From: Azolla pinnata
Lineage: Eukaryota > Streptophyta > Polypodiopsida > Salviniales > Salviniaceae
NCBI GenBank assembly: GCA_037176905.1
Contig: JBBBWG010011111.1
Location: forward strand, 1-64,000
Direction of reading: 5' to 3'
DNA: 64,000 nt
This document shows, one piece after another, positions 1 through 12,710 of the stretch. The first letter of the stretch is position 1; every line of letters starts with the position of its first letter. The notes below the pieces were generated by a model. That model saw only the letters and a list, made by a program, of their open reading frames with translations. It did no database searches and had not been told where the DNA came from. The position numbers and the translations under genes were made by a program.

Positions 1-75
<75 letters not shown>

Positions 76-96
76 GAAGAAGAAGAAGAAGAAAAC
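1..96. repeat. (GA)n microsatellite running into (GAA)n
   Basis: A perfect GA dinucleotide run opens the window (1-71) and passes into a short GAA run. The array is cut by the window edge, so its full length is unknown. Confidence 0.97.
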
Positions 97-373
97 AATG
101 GGGAGGAGAAGCTCTAATAAAGAAAAGTGGGGATTTTGAAGGTGGGGACGATGGGATCGGCAGAGTCACGGACAGGGGAAGGAAAGGTCGAGGAGAAACG
201 CAGAAGGAGGGAGACCCATCATCGGGAAAGAGCAGGGAAGAAATGGGTTCCTTCTGTCTTCTGCGTTTGCAAGACGGATTTTGCTCGGGGGGAAGCAGAG
301 GGCACAGAGGCAGAGAGGGAGAAAGGGAAAGGGATTGAAGAACATCAGAAGAAACACCATTCTTTTTCTCTGA

Positions 374-375
<2 letters not shown>

Positions 376-404
<29 letters not shown>

Positions 405-432
405 CTTCTTCTTCTTTCCTTCTTCTTCTTTC
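376..432. repeat. (CTT)n microsatellite
   Basis: An almost pure CTT trinucleotide run. It gives artificial poly-Phe and poly-Glu reading frames on the two strands. A run of about 20 G follows at 737-758. No gene is supported between 97 and 625. Confidence 0.9.
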
Positions 433-625
433 TTTTGCTTGTGGAACTAAAATGCCTGTTTTCTCTAATGACTTGTTTGATCTGCTTATTCTTCTTCTTC
501 CTGGTGTTGTTATATGCCTTTCAGTGTGAAGAATGCTCTCTGATGATGTGCCCATGTTGTAGCCCATTACCTAAACAATCGAATCGAATCTTCGACGGAA
601 TCGAGTTCCGTGTTGTTCCTGCTTG

Positions 626-724
626 CTAGTCTGTAACCGCATACAAACAAACGGAAAAGAATTCGAGTGGAAATCGGGATTTTAAACACCTACATGATTC
701 GGCTGTTTCCGACGAGATCGTATT

Positions 725-757
<33 letters not shown>

Positions 758-1531
758 GTATTTCTCCCCTTTTTCCCCCCCCACCCCCCCCTCTTCCCTT
801 CTGCTCCGGTTGACCACCGGCCAGATCAGATTGTCAGATTGGATATTGCACAGATCTGGCTTCCCGGTCGTATCGAGCTGACCCTCTGTCATTCGTTCGT
901 TGTCTAGCTTAGCATTCGTCGATCCTCTGCATGCGAACGAAGTCGAATCCATTTTGCTCTGATTCAAGACACAGTCGTCAACGCTTGCAAACCTCGTTAT
1001 CGACTTGAGAGACCTCCAAAACCTCCTAGAACGATTCAACGATCGAGCTGTCGTTCGATCCCGTGTTTCCGAGCTTCGTATGAGCTCCCCAACACCAGCC
1101 ACATGTTCGCCGCCATCTGATGTTGCAAGTCTCGCGAGATCAGTGATCACAAGATTGAATGCATTGGTGTATAACATTTTCGAATCAAATCGAACGTATG
1201 GACCCTCTTTGTTGAGTCTTAGCCATGAAGTGCAGACTGGTTCTGTTTGTTTCCCTTGTGGGCGGCCGAAAATTTTCCGATGCAAACAAAGGCTTATGTT
1301 TGATTGGCATACAAAGGACCAAGAAGAGTCATCCTGGGCTTTGAAACATGGCGAGATTATGTCGACATATATGTGTCGGCAAATCCCATGGTCAAATGAC
1401 TTTCGGGAAGTATCTGCTTTGATCGGAACGTCGATAGAACACTCGTTTAAGTTTGTCTTCTTCGACGAAGAGCGGATCTTGGTGCACACCCTCTGGTTAA
1501 TTGCCGAAACACGAATGGAGTAAAAACCCAA
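626..1531. other. Region open on both strands, unassigned
   Basis: The minus strand is open for 301 codons (1531-626) and the plus strand for 172 codons (1005-1523) over the same DNA. I recognise no family on either strand. The plus-strand protein has ordinary composition, with Cys, Trp and a pattern like a folded domain (for example the stretches FPCGRPKIF and FKFVFFDEER). The minus-strand one ends in a poly-Pro run that comes only from the G homopolymer. Base composition is more balanced than in the flanks, which lengthens chance frames. It may be a single-exon gene fragment, a pseudogene or chance. From 1532 to 2814 I see no gene; part will be the 3' untranslated region of the neighbouring minus-strand GARP gene. 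Confidence 0.25.
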
Positions 1532-2814
1532 CCGTTGATGGATGACGTGGTGACACGATTAGGTCGAGATTAGAACACGATTAGGTTTGTGATTACAACG
1601 CCTGTTGTTTCCAAAGAGCACCGAATCGATGCGAAGAATGCGATCGTACTGATCCGAGCTGCCTATTAGGTCTATGAAAACAACCACTCCTTGGGATCTG
1701 TAAGCAATAAGCTTGTGATATTGGGTGGGAGGATATGAGGATCAATCCGATCTTAGAACGTCATCAGATACCAATTTAATGTTTAAACCAAGGCATACAA
1801 TGCGAGAACTATTATTATCTTGATTGTTTCAGAAATCACCAAATTTTAAATTTGCTACTCCAGCTTTGTGAAGCTATCTTTTCAAGTGCTCAACAGAAAA
1901 ACCTGGTTGGATTATTACAATCTAGACTTACAATCATGCACTGTCTCAAGAGTATGATAGTGTAGAACTATTCAGAGAATCACAGGTGGATCAATGCACT
2001 CAAAGAGAGATTGGTGATTCTTATAGGAACAAATGTCAGCATATCAAGAAACAAACATTCTCAGACTGCAAAGTTACATATTCCAACTCTAACTTCAAAG
2101 AGGGTGTGGTATCAGTTCAAATCAATGAGAACACTAAACATGAAGCCTTATTTGAGACTTTACAGTACATTCTGTTTATATGAAGGAGCCAGATGTAAGA
2201 TGTGAGGAAAATGCATGTCATTCTTCTACTTGTATACAAAGATACAGCATCATTTTTCTATCAATGCTCCAAAAAGACTTTACCCACAGTTTGGTTCAGG
2301 AACTGAACCTGTTAAGAGACAACAACAGTAAAACAGGGTCCACAATCCAATCCACACAGGCTGGTTTTTTCTGATTGGTTTCTGGTAATAGAATGACTCC
2401 ATTTTAGTGGAGACAATGAAAAGCCCATGATCTTTATCAGTGCCCAGATCTTCATCAGAGTTTTGGCATCTGTCTCCAACCTTATTGACAAAATGGACGC
2501 TTTCAAAACCCGCCTCGCCAAGGAGAACAAAAGTAGTATAATCATACAAACTTCATATGGGTTTATAACCTTCGATGTTTGTTATCTATATCACTTATAT
2601 AAGAATCTTAAGAAACAAAATGTACTCTGGCTGTTAGTTGTCCCAAATTGCAGATGTCAAATCACCTCCTTCCCCTCTTTCTTTCTTCTTCATCACCTTT
2701 CGGCGAAACTGTATGGATACATTCTTTCTGTCCCAAATGTCACTAAGGTGGAATGCAGCAACCAATTTGCATGTGGATAACAAAAACATTGCATGTAGCA
2801 TTTGCCCAAAATCT

Positions 2815-5748
2815 TTAAGAGACCTCCACACTCGTTTCCTCACAATCCTGGCGATCCTCGATTACGGTATCCGAATCATCTTCACTCGTGCAGTGCGATC
2901 CATTCGCATTGATGCTTTCTGTGAGGCTTCTATCCTCATCCTCCATATCCACATTGACAATATGTTGCTTACCTCTAGTTGCTTCCTTCGTATGTGAACC
3001 CTTATAGCTAGAATTTTCCTCCTCATCGTCATCATCATCGCCAACACTCTCTTCCCTATCAGCACCATTTTCAGAATGTGCATATACTAACACTGAGGAT
3101 TGACCATTGTTTCGTAAAGAGCGGCCCCGTAGAGAGCTTTGCGAGTGAGCTGGAGCTGAGGAACAGTAGTGGATATTAATTTGTTCAGGTGATTCAAGCT
3201 GGGAACACATCTCTTGAGATGTTGATGTAGCTGGAGTTTGATACACATGTGACCGTGAAGCATGATAAAGAGCAGGAGATCGATCAATTGCATTCTGTAT
3301 TGAGGGATGAGCTGAATTGTGTATAGCATACTCTGGTGGAACCCATATCCCACCTACCAAGACCACTTGCGGCGTGTGGGCAGAAGCAGTTGGACATGGA
3401 CTCAACCTTCTTGTATGTAATCTATATTTCTGTTATGTTTACATCCGAGAAAAACAAAGCATATGTTAGCATGGTAGGAATTCTCGGATCAACTTTAATT
3501 TCGAAGATTTCCAAACACTGTAGAAGCCCATCAGAAAGCAAGGCCACTTTTTATTTCAAAGTCTCTTAGATATTATTATGTATTTGTTCATACTGCCACA
3601 ATCTCAGACTTCTGAAGGCAGGAATTTTTATCGTTAAGGATTTCAAACACCATTTGTTTACCTGAAGGTGACTCTTCACCTCATCATTTGTAAGCCCCTC
3701 TACCTTCATCAATTCTCTGATCTGCTTCGGAGTTGCCACTGCAATAAACACAAAATAATGTCAAAAGCTAGTCCTCCTAATGTTGTAAATCACGGATACG
3801 GAAAGAAAAACCATGTATGCAAATCTCAGATGTCATTGTACAGATCATACCATCACCATACAGTGAGGGCCTTCAAGCTGATGCAGTACTTACAAATGAT
3901 GCAAGATTGTAAAGAACACATGTACACACTTTGAGATCATCACATCTTAATAGATGTTCTGCTAATACCAACATCATACAAAGGCCAGCAGCAGGCTGAT
4001 GGAATGCACAATGACGCGAAGAAAACCTTCATCCGGACATTACATTGTTATCATCAATTTTCGATACATACCTTGAGGACCGCCAAGTTGATGCAAGGCA
4101 TTCACAAAACGATGATGAAGCTCATGAGACCAACACCGGCGAGCTTTACGAGGAATGGAGGTAGCATTCGAGCTATCAGTTCCTTTCATACTTGTCTGCT
4201 TAAACTCAATTAACTCATTATTACTACTCTCTACTTTGGGCTTGATTTTCACAAGTTTGGGTAATGATAATGATGACGGAGGAGGGCTTTCTTTATTGTA
4301 ATTATCATTATCAGAGTTACTACAATATGCCTTGGTGTCTGGTGGTGTGAAAGCCAGATCTGAAGGATTGAGTGCGCCTGGTCTTGCTGTAGGCTGAACC
4401 ACGGCTTGTAGCTTGTCTCTATTGAAAGGCAAGAATGCTCCACCTGACTTGTTCTTAGAATGGAAAAATGGCTTTGAAGAGCTGCCAAATGCTTGCTCTT
4501 GCACACAATGTGTACCGATATTTTTTCGGATTGTAAAATCTGATTCACACATCTGCAATAATAGGAAAAGCAAGAAAATCGTTTTAGAGTGAAATATGTT
4601 CAAAGTATGTCTCTAGCTTTGTCTAGTGTATGATTATGACCTATTGAGTACTAGAAGAGGAAGATTGGATGAATATGATTTACACCCTGGGTAATAAATC
4701 TCAAGTTAATTAAACAGGAATGGTTAAACTAATCATAAAGTGGAATGAGGTGTTGAATGCTAACAGAAAAAACTCGCAAACAAACAGTAAAGCACTCACT
4801 CCTTGGCTATTAGCTTCTGTCTGGACATCAATACAGCCTAACTTCATCCAGCTAATTGTTGGCTTGCAGATGTTTTTCTCGTCTCCACTTTGTCCAGAGC
4901 AAGATCTATCAGCGGGCTTAATAATTTTCAATGGTGTGATTTCTTCTAGCCCCAGAGATTTCTGATTCACACTCTGATCATGGCAGTTAGTCTCCTTGGC
5001 ATTGGAGGTAGGGCATGCAGCCTTACAAAAGGTTAACCTTTCTTTACAAACTTGAATAGCTGTAAAACCAGGCCAAAAAAATATAACGAATCAGAATCTT
5101 TTGCCCATTTCTAGTAAAATCATTTTTGCTTGCAAATGACAAATCTTTTCTGCTGGCATACATTTCATTTGGCATAGATACATTAATCATTGCAATTACT
5201 CAATCTTAGACACACATTTCTGTTTCTGATGAAATCAGTACCTATACTGCAAACGCTACCTGACAGACATCGCATAACTTCTAAACAGACATGATTTGGA
5301 CTATCCAAATACGTAGGTGTCGAAAAACAGATATTCTTATTCCTCTAATCAAACACACAGAAAATACGGAGAAATTGTAATGCCAGCCATATATGAGTAT
5401 GCACACGCATATGCTGACATTTTTCACTTAGCTAAGCAAAATATACATATGTGCTACAAGATAGCAAACAGTATATATGAAATTACCATCTTGCAATAAC
5501 TGCATGCATAAGGGGAGCTCTCGCTTGAAAGCTTCAATCTTTCTCTGCTCCTCTTCTAATGCATTCAGATACTCTTTAATTCTGTGGATCTGCTTCCCTT
5601 GATCATCATTATCATCATTATCACGTTGATTGCAAGTGAATGTCGACGATCTGCAGCCGGAATTAGTTGTAGCAGTAGTTGTATACGCAACAGATGGCCT
5701 TCTGCATTCTAGAACTAAGGTTGTGGGAGATCCCATAGCTCTTGTCAT
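2815..5748 (-). CDS. GARP-type Myb transcription factor, HHO/HRS1 (NIGT1) family
   Basis: Five coding exons in matching phases: 5748-5487, 5059-4800, 4552-4072, 3738-3662 and 3429-2815, giving 564 residues. The N-terminal exons hold the helical region typical of HHO proteins ([20 protein letters not shown]). The GARP DNA-binding domain (about residues 309-368) has [20 protein letters not shown], then [20 protein letters not shown] and [14 protein letters not shown], split by two introns as is usual for the family. Soon after comes the family motif [14 protein letters not shown]. The C-terminus is acidic. Family members are nuclear repressors that bind GAATC-like sites and act in nitrate and phosphate responses; this role is inferred by homology. 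ATG 5748 was chosen as the first in-frame ATG of the exon; a second lies 12 bases on. At 564 residues it is longer than most seed-plant HHOs, through its middle and C-terminal parts. Confidence 0.92.
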
Positions 5749-6300
5749 CCTTTGGTTCTTCAGGAACAAGAAGAAGAAATCTTAGTGTGTAATGCTAAGG
5801 TTAGGGCTCTGTTTGGAGTTCCCACAACAGAAACTTGAGGTAACAAAACTGAGCATATCAAGATGGAGGTGAATGAGGGTAACTGTGGGCAAGGAAGTAC
5901 GGGAAGAAGAATAAGGTCACTTAGACGAATGGCGGAATAAGGAGTAAATAGTAAGACTAAGATTCAGAGTGGAAGTAAAGAAAGGAGAGGAGAAATTAAG
6001 TGTAGCAGAAGAGGAAGAACAATGATGCTGCTGCTTAGGCCTAACTCTGATGCTTCTTGGCCACTGAACTTAGGGTTCAAAACAAAGGCATCGTCGCCAT
6101 ATCCTGTAGCACTCTTCTTTCCAGCATTTTTCAGCCTAAGGACAACCGATCGCTGCACTGGATGGAAGCTTCTCCTGAACGCAGAATAAACTACAAGAGC
6201 AACTAATCGTATACGCTCTCGGAATCAGTCCAAGTGAGGAGAAGGAGGAGGAGGAGGAGGAGGAAGAAGAAGAAGAAGAAGGAAGTTAACAAGAAGAAGG
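5749..6300 (-). promoter_or_regulatory. Probable 5' leader and proximal upstream region of the GARP gene
   Basis: This stretch lies directly upstream of the GARP start codon on the minus strand. It has an open minus-strand segment (6158-5964) without recognisable homology that could be leader sequence or an upstream frame, and a GGA/GAA microsatellite at 6236-6290. No TATA box or splice pair can be fixed. Confidence 0.35.
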
Positions 6301-8196
6301 AAGGAATAAAGGTTGGAATATTTGGTGACAGTGCTGTGGGGAGAGGGGAGCGAGCGAGCGAGAAAGAGAGGGATGGAGTAAAAGATAAAGAAACAAGAAT
6401 TTCACAAGACGCGTATGAAGAAGATAAAGGCAGGTTGGAAGCGATTTTCTACAGAGAGAAATGCTAAAAACAGAATAAAGATCCGAAGGAAAAAGCCCAG
6501 CGAAGAAGGAAAGAAGAAGAACTTGGGGCGAGAGATGCGAACTCACAGAGAAGAATCCGAGCTTTTCTTTCTTCCTTCCTTCCTTTCTTTTCTTTTCTTT
6601 CTTCGCTTGTTTTGATCTTCAGTCCGGCGCTGTCCCAAGAAGCTCTAAATCGGAATCGGCGATGGAAGAAATCTCTGATCAGACAGGAAGGAGAACGCAT
6701 ACGGGGGAGAGGTTCATGCGCCAAAACAACAAATTGTTTTCTCTTCCCCACGCAAAGCCTGTCTCCTCGTCTTTGATTTCCGCGTCGTTAAGAGTCCACG
6801 AACTCGTTGAATTCCGTTCTGTCTTCCCTGCCTGATGCTGCCGACACTTCTTCACGTTTAAAATGCAGCAGTTTGTTTGCTCTTGCCGCCTCAGAAAACC
6901 TTCCGCCCCGCTGCTCAAAGCGTTTTGCCGTTTGCTGTGAAGTGTTTGCCGTGCTATGCAAGAACCTAACGCTTCAACAGGCGGATTTCTCCTGCTCGAA
7001 ACCACCGTTTTTCTCCTTCTGATTGCTTGCTGCTCATTAAAGGAAACATCCTGAAAGCTGTGCTTCCGCCTGATCACACCAATATATCCCCCCCGTTTCC
7101 TACTTTCCTTCCAAAATCCACTGCAATCTGAAGCTCAGAGCCAAATCGGTGGAGATTTCCTTCTGATATGTGCTTCTATAAATGTGGTGTAGATATGTGT
7201 AGTAGCCCCCGTTTCCTTTCCGTTACAGCTCACCTGAGAATCAACAGAAATTTCCACGCTTTAGGGTCCAAACTTTCTGCTACAGTCTTCAAGAAAAACC
7301 GCAACGAACATCGTCTCCTGATTCCGAGCTCTCCCATGAAAATGTTGTGAGTACGCCATCGACAGTGAAAAGCTATAGAGACCTTTCAAAATTCGACTGA
7401 CCACACTATCCTCTCTTTCTGCTCAGCACGTTGGTTCTCTACACACACCGGACTGCAAACTCAAAACCCCTCCTTGCATCTCCTAAAATTCTCATGGTTA
7501 AAGGTCCTCTATACTGCTTTGACTGCCCTTTTAAGGATCTGTTATCTTTGCTGCAACGAATTACATCTGCTACAGTTGGAAGAGAGCTTGGAATGGATAT
7601 CGTCTTTCTAGTTGTGTCAGTCTAAGCATCATTGCCAGTGCTTCTAATAGATCAGCTTCAATGGTGTTTCTCCCTTCCTACAGTTGCCAAGAAAGCTATG
7701 GGCTTCAACAAGATCTTTCCCCGCCCCCCCTTTTCTGCTGCTTCTCTTCTTCCTCCACTTTTCTTTTTAATGCGCTCTCTTACGTTTTCCTTCCTGACGA
7801 TTCCTGCGACACTTTGAAGCGAAAAGCTACGGAGATTGTCAAAGCCTGAACCTTTCCGGTACATCTGCTACAGGAGGAGACATAAACCAGAAATTAAAGA
7901 AAGAGGGAGGGAGAGCTTCAAGAGCAAATCCCGTCTTTCATCGCTTGAATGCGAACTTGAATTGCTGTTATCTTCGGAAATCCATCGGCTACAGTTTCCA
8001 CAGCAGCGAGATTCCATGGCGGAGGGTCGAGCTCCGACGATGACAGTGTAGCAGCGATGCAGAATGGTGCGGAAGCTACAGCACGTTTCTTTCTTGCTTG
8101 CTTCCCTCTTTCTTTCTCATGCATAGCTCCTTCCCTCCCTGGGCTTGAGGCGCAAAATGCAGGAGTCTCAGGGCTCTTTCTTGATCTGCCGATGAT
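6301..8196. other. No gene recognised; low-homology intergenic DNA
   Basis: Several 60-130 codon frames occur on both strands, but none matches a family I know and none joins into a multi-exon model. Between about 7278 and 8095 the short word CTACAG recurs every 80-190 bases. That may be the trace of an old degenerate tandem repeat. Confidence 0.5.
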
Positions 8197-8515
8197 TTTC
8201 TTGCAGGCGGGGGATTCTTCAGCGAGATATACACACGTAAGATCTTCCGTTCACGCCCGCGCCGTTGACGACGACGGTCTGCGATGAAGAGAAGGAGCAA
8301 TGAGGAGCTCCATGGCCATGTCTCCGGATCAACAAGCTCCGAGGTTTTCTTTGCAGGCGGATTCGGATTGCTTCAGCGAACTTGGTATAGACATAGAGCA
8401 GATTTCTTTCTGTTCACACCCGCGCCGTTGGCGACGAAGACGACGACGATCTGCAGTGAAGAGAAGGCGCAATGAAGAGCTCCTCCATCGCCATATCCGA
8501 TCGACAAGCTCCGAA
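8197..8515. repeat. Imperfect tandem duplication, unit about 160 bp
   Basis: Copy 1 (about 8197-8345) and copy 2 (about 8346-8515) share TTGCAGGCGG, then CCCGCGCCGTTG, CGACGACG, TGAAGAGAAGG, CAATGA, GAGCTCC and end in CAAGCTCCGA. The order is kept, with substitutions and small indels. The reading frames across it are not alike enough to argue for coding. Confidence 0.85.
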
Positions 8516-8763
8516 TCTGTCCTCCGATCTTTCGCAGGAGCTCTCTCTCTTCTGCGTCTTTCAGTCGCTTCTGTCAGAAGCTGAAAGGCAACAAAAAGAA
8601 ACAGAAGGAAAAACACAGAGAAAGAGAAAAAGCAAAACGCAAAACGCAAAACGCAAAACGCAAGGATTTCAAAACCGGATTCTTTTTTCCTCTTTATTTT
8701 CGGTTTTTATTTTTCGGGATTTTTACGCACTTTATTTTTGTCCGCTGCTTTCTTGCTGTGAAA

Positions 8764-8799
<36 letters not shown>

Positions 8800-8820
8800 G
8801 TAGTTGTTGTTATTATTAAT
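8764..8820. repeat. (ATT)n microsatellite
   Basis: A clean ATT run ending in a GTTGTT-like variant. It separates the GC-richer block to the left from an AT-rich block with poly-T tracts to the right. Confidence 0.9.
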
Positions 8821-8930
8821 TTCACCGGTTTTTCGCTTTTTTCATTTCCGTTGTTATTTCTGCCGAAATTGTTTTTTTTTTTTAAAGCCCATTTATTCGG
8901 CCCCCTTTTTTTCCGAAAAATAACAATAAT

Positions 8931-9270
8931 AGGGAAAATTACCCGAAAAATTATAAGCTACATTAAAACAAAATTAATGCGCAACTGATTAATTAACGCC
9001 AAATCCATTGATTAATTGTGAGCTCAATTGACATCAACTGAACCGATTGGTTAACGCCCGAGTACTTGATTAACACCGAATCAACGCGTTAATCTATTGA
9101 TCAGATTCTAAAATTGATGACCTTTGCCAAGCGAATATTGAAAGGGAACCGATCAGGATCGGCCGGGTGGGAAGCGATTAGGGAGCAGAATCATACTAGC
9201 GGAATTAATTGGGTGTTAATTGTTAGTGAGAAGCTAAGATTAGGCGTTAATTTGTAATTCCTGATCTCAG
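8931..9270 (+). mobile_element. Dispersed AT-rich repeat, family 1 copy A (MITE-like)
   Basis: It begins with GGGAAAATTACCC, continues through TTATAAGCTACATT and several ATTAACGCC words, has the core GGGAACCGATCAGGATCGG ... GGGAAGCGATTAGGGA, and ends TTAATTGGGTGTTAATTG ... AGGCGTTAATTTGTAATT. The same blocks in the same order and orientation recur at about 9970, 25641 and 41651. There is no open reading frame. Inverted TTAACGCC and GGCGTTAA words near the ends suggest a non-autonomous DNA transposon. Target-site duplications could not be fixed. Confidence 0.6.
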
Positions 9271-9969
9271 TGGGGTTTAGGGTTTCTTGGTAATGTTCCC
9301 AGAATAATAATAATTAGATTAATATTCTCCAAAATTATTCATGGGATAGATCGTATTGATTCATCGACCTATTTACTGGCTTAATTAAAACATTACATTT
9401 TCGGGAAAAAACAATGGAGGAAAACCATTGATTAATTCCTGGTTTATTTATTTACTTTACTTAATTAATATGTTACCTGCGAATATATGTGCATCTTCAA
9501 ATTTCGTAGATTCCCTCCTAAAAAACGTTGATCAAATAAAATAAATATGTGAGCATCTAATATATTTTTCCGCGTTTTTAATTTTGCTCGCAAATTAAGG
9601 GAACGAAACAAATTTAATCTATTTTTTATTTCTCTATCCCTCCTTTTCTCCGGAAAAATAGGCCCTTGTGTTTTTTCTTTTTCCTGTTTTTAAACAAAAT
9701 GTCGCGTCGATTTAAAATTGTAAATTGCCGAAACAAATAAATAAATGAATATTCGCAGCCGATGCAGAGAAACCAAGAAAGCGGATTTTTTTTCTTTTTT
9801 CGATTTCCGAGGGCGAATAATAATCATTCTTGTTATTTTATCGGTATTGAGAATAAGTGTATTATTATCTTGATAGTTTATTATATTTGGGGGGTTCTTC
9901 TCGAAATGGATTTTTTGGGCGAGAAATTCTCGTGAAAAAATATTCGTAAAAACGCGTTTCAGCAAATAA

Positions 9970-10365
9970 TTTAGATAAAACCCCAAAAAAACGTCAGCCA
10001 AATTATAATCTATATTTCCGCGGCCACTAAAAACTAGAGAATTTACAAATTTAACGCCTGGTTTGAAAAAATCAACGCGCATTTGATAGATTAACACCAA
10101 ACCGATTAATTTTTTAGTTCAATTAACCTCAAAATTAACAAACCGATTAACGCACGATTACTTGATTGACGCCAATCTAACGCGTTGAATATGTTAATTC
10201 AACTCTAAAACTACCAACATATTTGTTAAATCGAACGTAGTAAGGGAATCGATTAGGATCGACAAGCGAGAAGTGATCAGGGAATAGAAGCAATGTTAAT
10301 GGAACTAATTGGATGTTAATTTCTAGCTAAAGATGAGATCAAGGCGTTAATTTCCGTAATCTCTG
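9970..10365 (+). mobile_element. Dispersed AT-rich repeat, family 1 copy B (MITE-like)
   Basis: It shares with copy A the blocks CCCCAAAAAAACG, the inner left end TTTACAAATTTAACGCCTGG (10042-10061), the core GGGAATCGATTAGGATCGA, CTAATTGGATGTTAATT and the right end AAGGCGTTAATTT (10341-10353). The left end is close to the reverse complement of the right end. It is non-coding. The 9271-9969 interval between copies A and B is AT-rich and otherwise featureless. Confidence 0.6.
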
Positions 10366-10623
10366 GTTTTTCATCTTATAATTTGGGCTTTTTTTGGGGG
10401 GTAATTCTCCCGTAAAATAAAAAAAGGATCTTAAATTTGTTTTTGAATGTATATTGTTTTTTTCCCCAAGATTTTTCTTTTTCCGTGTTATTATTCTATT
10501 TGTTATTTGTTTTTCGGAGCTGCTGACGTGTCGCATGTCCTGCCGCTAAGGGCCGGTTCACACCCGCATCCACGCACGCACAGTAAAAGGGGCATTTCTG
10601 TCAAGTCTTCCTATTTCATTCAA

Positions 10624-10715
10624 TTCATCCACATCCACTACACATGCATACACATGCATCCACATATGCACCCACACATGCATACACATGCATGCACACA
10701 TCCATGCATGCAAGG
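10624..10715. repeat. ACATGCA/CATCCAC-rich simple repeat
   Basis: Interleaved ACATGCATAC, CACATCCAC and CATGCATGCA words form a short degenerate array just left of the large GATGATCATG minisatellite. Confidence 0.7.
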
Positions 10716-10744
10716 AATTTGCATTGGCGTTGTTCAACAAGAGG

Positions 10745-11245
10745 CGATGACGAACTCTTCGATGATCATGATCATGATGGCGATTAGATGATGATGATCA
10801 TGATGGTGATTAGATGATGATGAAGATGATCATGATCATGATGGTGATTAGATGATGATGAAGATGATGATGATCATGATGGTGATTAGATGATCATGAT
10901 CATGATCATGATGGTGATTAGATGATGATGAAGATGATCATGATCATGATGGTGATTAGATGATGATGAAGATGATCATGATCATGATGGTGATTAGATG
11001 ATCATGATCATGATCATGATGGTGATTAGATGATGATGAAGATGATCATGATCATGATGGTGATTAGATGATGATGATCATGATCATGATGGTGATTAGA
11101 TGATGATGAAGATGATCATGATGGTGATTAGATGATGCTGATCATGATCATGATCATGATGGTGATTAGATGATGATGAAGATGAGCATGATCATGATCA
11201 TGATGGTGATTAGATGATGCTGATCATGATCATGATGGTGGCGAT
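10745..11245. repeat. GATGATCATGATGGTGATTA minisatellite
   Basis: About a dozen units of 30-42 bp, each carrying GGTGATTAGATGATG followed by a variable number of AAGATGATCATGATCATGAT words. Length variation between units comes from gain or loss of GATCAT and GATGAA steps. TGATCA and CATG make the array rich in short palindromes. No gene is in it. Confidence 0.95.
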
Positions 11246-11677
11246 CATGATGCACATTCGATGAAATGCCATTCGTCAACTTCGCATCCGATTTGCGTTT
11301 TTTTCGCTTGTTTAACTTGCGATGGACCATGCTCATCTCGCATTCCTCTTGGCGATCAAAACACGCAGATGTCGGCGGCGCGTTTCGTTGATTCAAAGCA
11401 ACTCACGCCATCGGCGTGATTCGGGGGGAAAACAACAACAAACAACAAGTGGCATGAGCTGCATGCCGAAACCACTAAAGGATCCGATCATCTGGGAAAC
11501 GATATCTTTCGAGCGAGATGCGTTTCTCTCGACTTGGGAACTTGTGAAATCGTAGTAGCGTTGAAGATCCACCGACCGTCGATTCGATCCGATCCAATCC
11601 GATCCAAATCGAATCGAATCGAATCGATTCGATTCGATTCGTTGGGCGCTGACCCATAAACAGTTTCGGTTCATCCT

Positions 11678-11950
11678 ACGTTTTGCAAGCTGCAAACGCA
11701 ATCGAGAATGATTCGAGCATTCGAGATCTGATAAATCGTCGAGAGTATGTTTCCGACCAGAAGAATGGCAAATTCAATAAAATGTTTGAAGTTTTAAGAA
11801 GTATAAATCAAACATTTCTAAACGAAAGAAAAAAATTACGATGCATTAGAATAAATAAATAAATAAAAGAACAGAAACAAAACACATAATCTTCGCTCGT
11901 AACATTCCCAAACGTAAACGCAAACTTACATTCGTGTTTTTGCAAAGCCA
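11678..11950 (+). mobile_element. Dispersed repeat, family 2, copy 1
   Basis: TTTTGCAAGCTGCAAACGCA, ATCGAGAATGATTCGAGCAT and TCGAGAT open the element. After a diverged middle (GTTTCCGACCAGAAGAATGG) comes ACATAATCTTCGCTCGTAAC, ATTC and ACGCAAACTTACATTCGTG. The same blocks occur in the same order at about 61570-61902, and the first half occurs inverted near 60895-61085. It is non-coding. Class unknown; MITE or other non-autonomous repeat is a guess. Confidence 0.55.
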
Positions 11951-12700
11951 GAAAGCTTACGTTCTATACGTACGACTGGTAAGCTGCCAATGGAGCATGG
12001 TGATGGTGCCCATCTACATCAACGGTAGGTAACATGGATCGATCGATCGTGTGTAGCTTATGCTCGCATCTACACTTGTTCTCGCGCCGATCGATCGATC
12101 GATGTATCGATCATGGTTCGAATGAATTCCGAGAATCGGGGAATGTAACGCAGTATGTGCCGTTCGCCGATTCCATGCGGACGATTTCGTCGCTTCTTCT
12201 TCTTCTTCTTCTTAATCATCTTCTTGTTTCCAAAGGGCTATGGTTTCTTTCCTCTTGTATTGCAGAAAGGTCAGGTCCGATCGTCGCGAACTGTGGCAAA
12301 AGTGTGTGGGGGTCGCGTGCATATGGGGCCCAACGAAAAAAGACGATCGATTATAATTATAACATGATTCGAGCAATATTTGTAATAAGCCAGAAAGGCT
12401 CTCGAGCCTTAGCTCCGATTGTATGTAGTTAAAGCTTTTATACGGGCACAGGTGGATCGATGCTAACCGACCAGGAAACAAAGCAGGGTTCGCGTGACGG
12501 AGGTTTCGGAATCTTCATCGGAGAGCAAGCAAGAAAAAGGTTCTCATCCTTCCAGACTTCTTCTACACAAATTAAGGTCCTAGCAGCAAGACAAAGTCCC
12601 CATCATCTTAACACAAGACAACCGACAGGGTTACGACTTCTTCCTATCGCTGTAGATCCTCGCTAGGAACACAACATGTGAATTGCTCGAGTGCGACGAA
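11951..12700. other. No gene recognised; GATC-rich simple sequence
   Basis: It holds GATCGATCGATCG runs at 12038-12112 and a short CTT run at 12195-12213. The frames here, up to 132 codons, show no recognisable family. Confidence 0.5.
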
Positions 12701-12710
12701 ATTTCGCACC

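Noticed and set aside
7278-8095. Recurring CTACAG words
   Set aside because: Spacing is irregular and flanks do not align; too weak to call a repeat.
10745-11245. CRISPR-like direct repeat pattern
   Set aside because: Units and spacers are one low-complexity sequence; a eukaryotic minisatellite.
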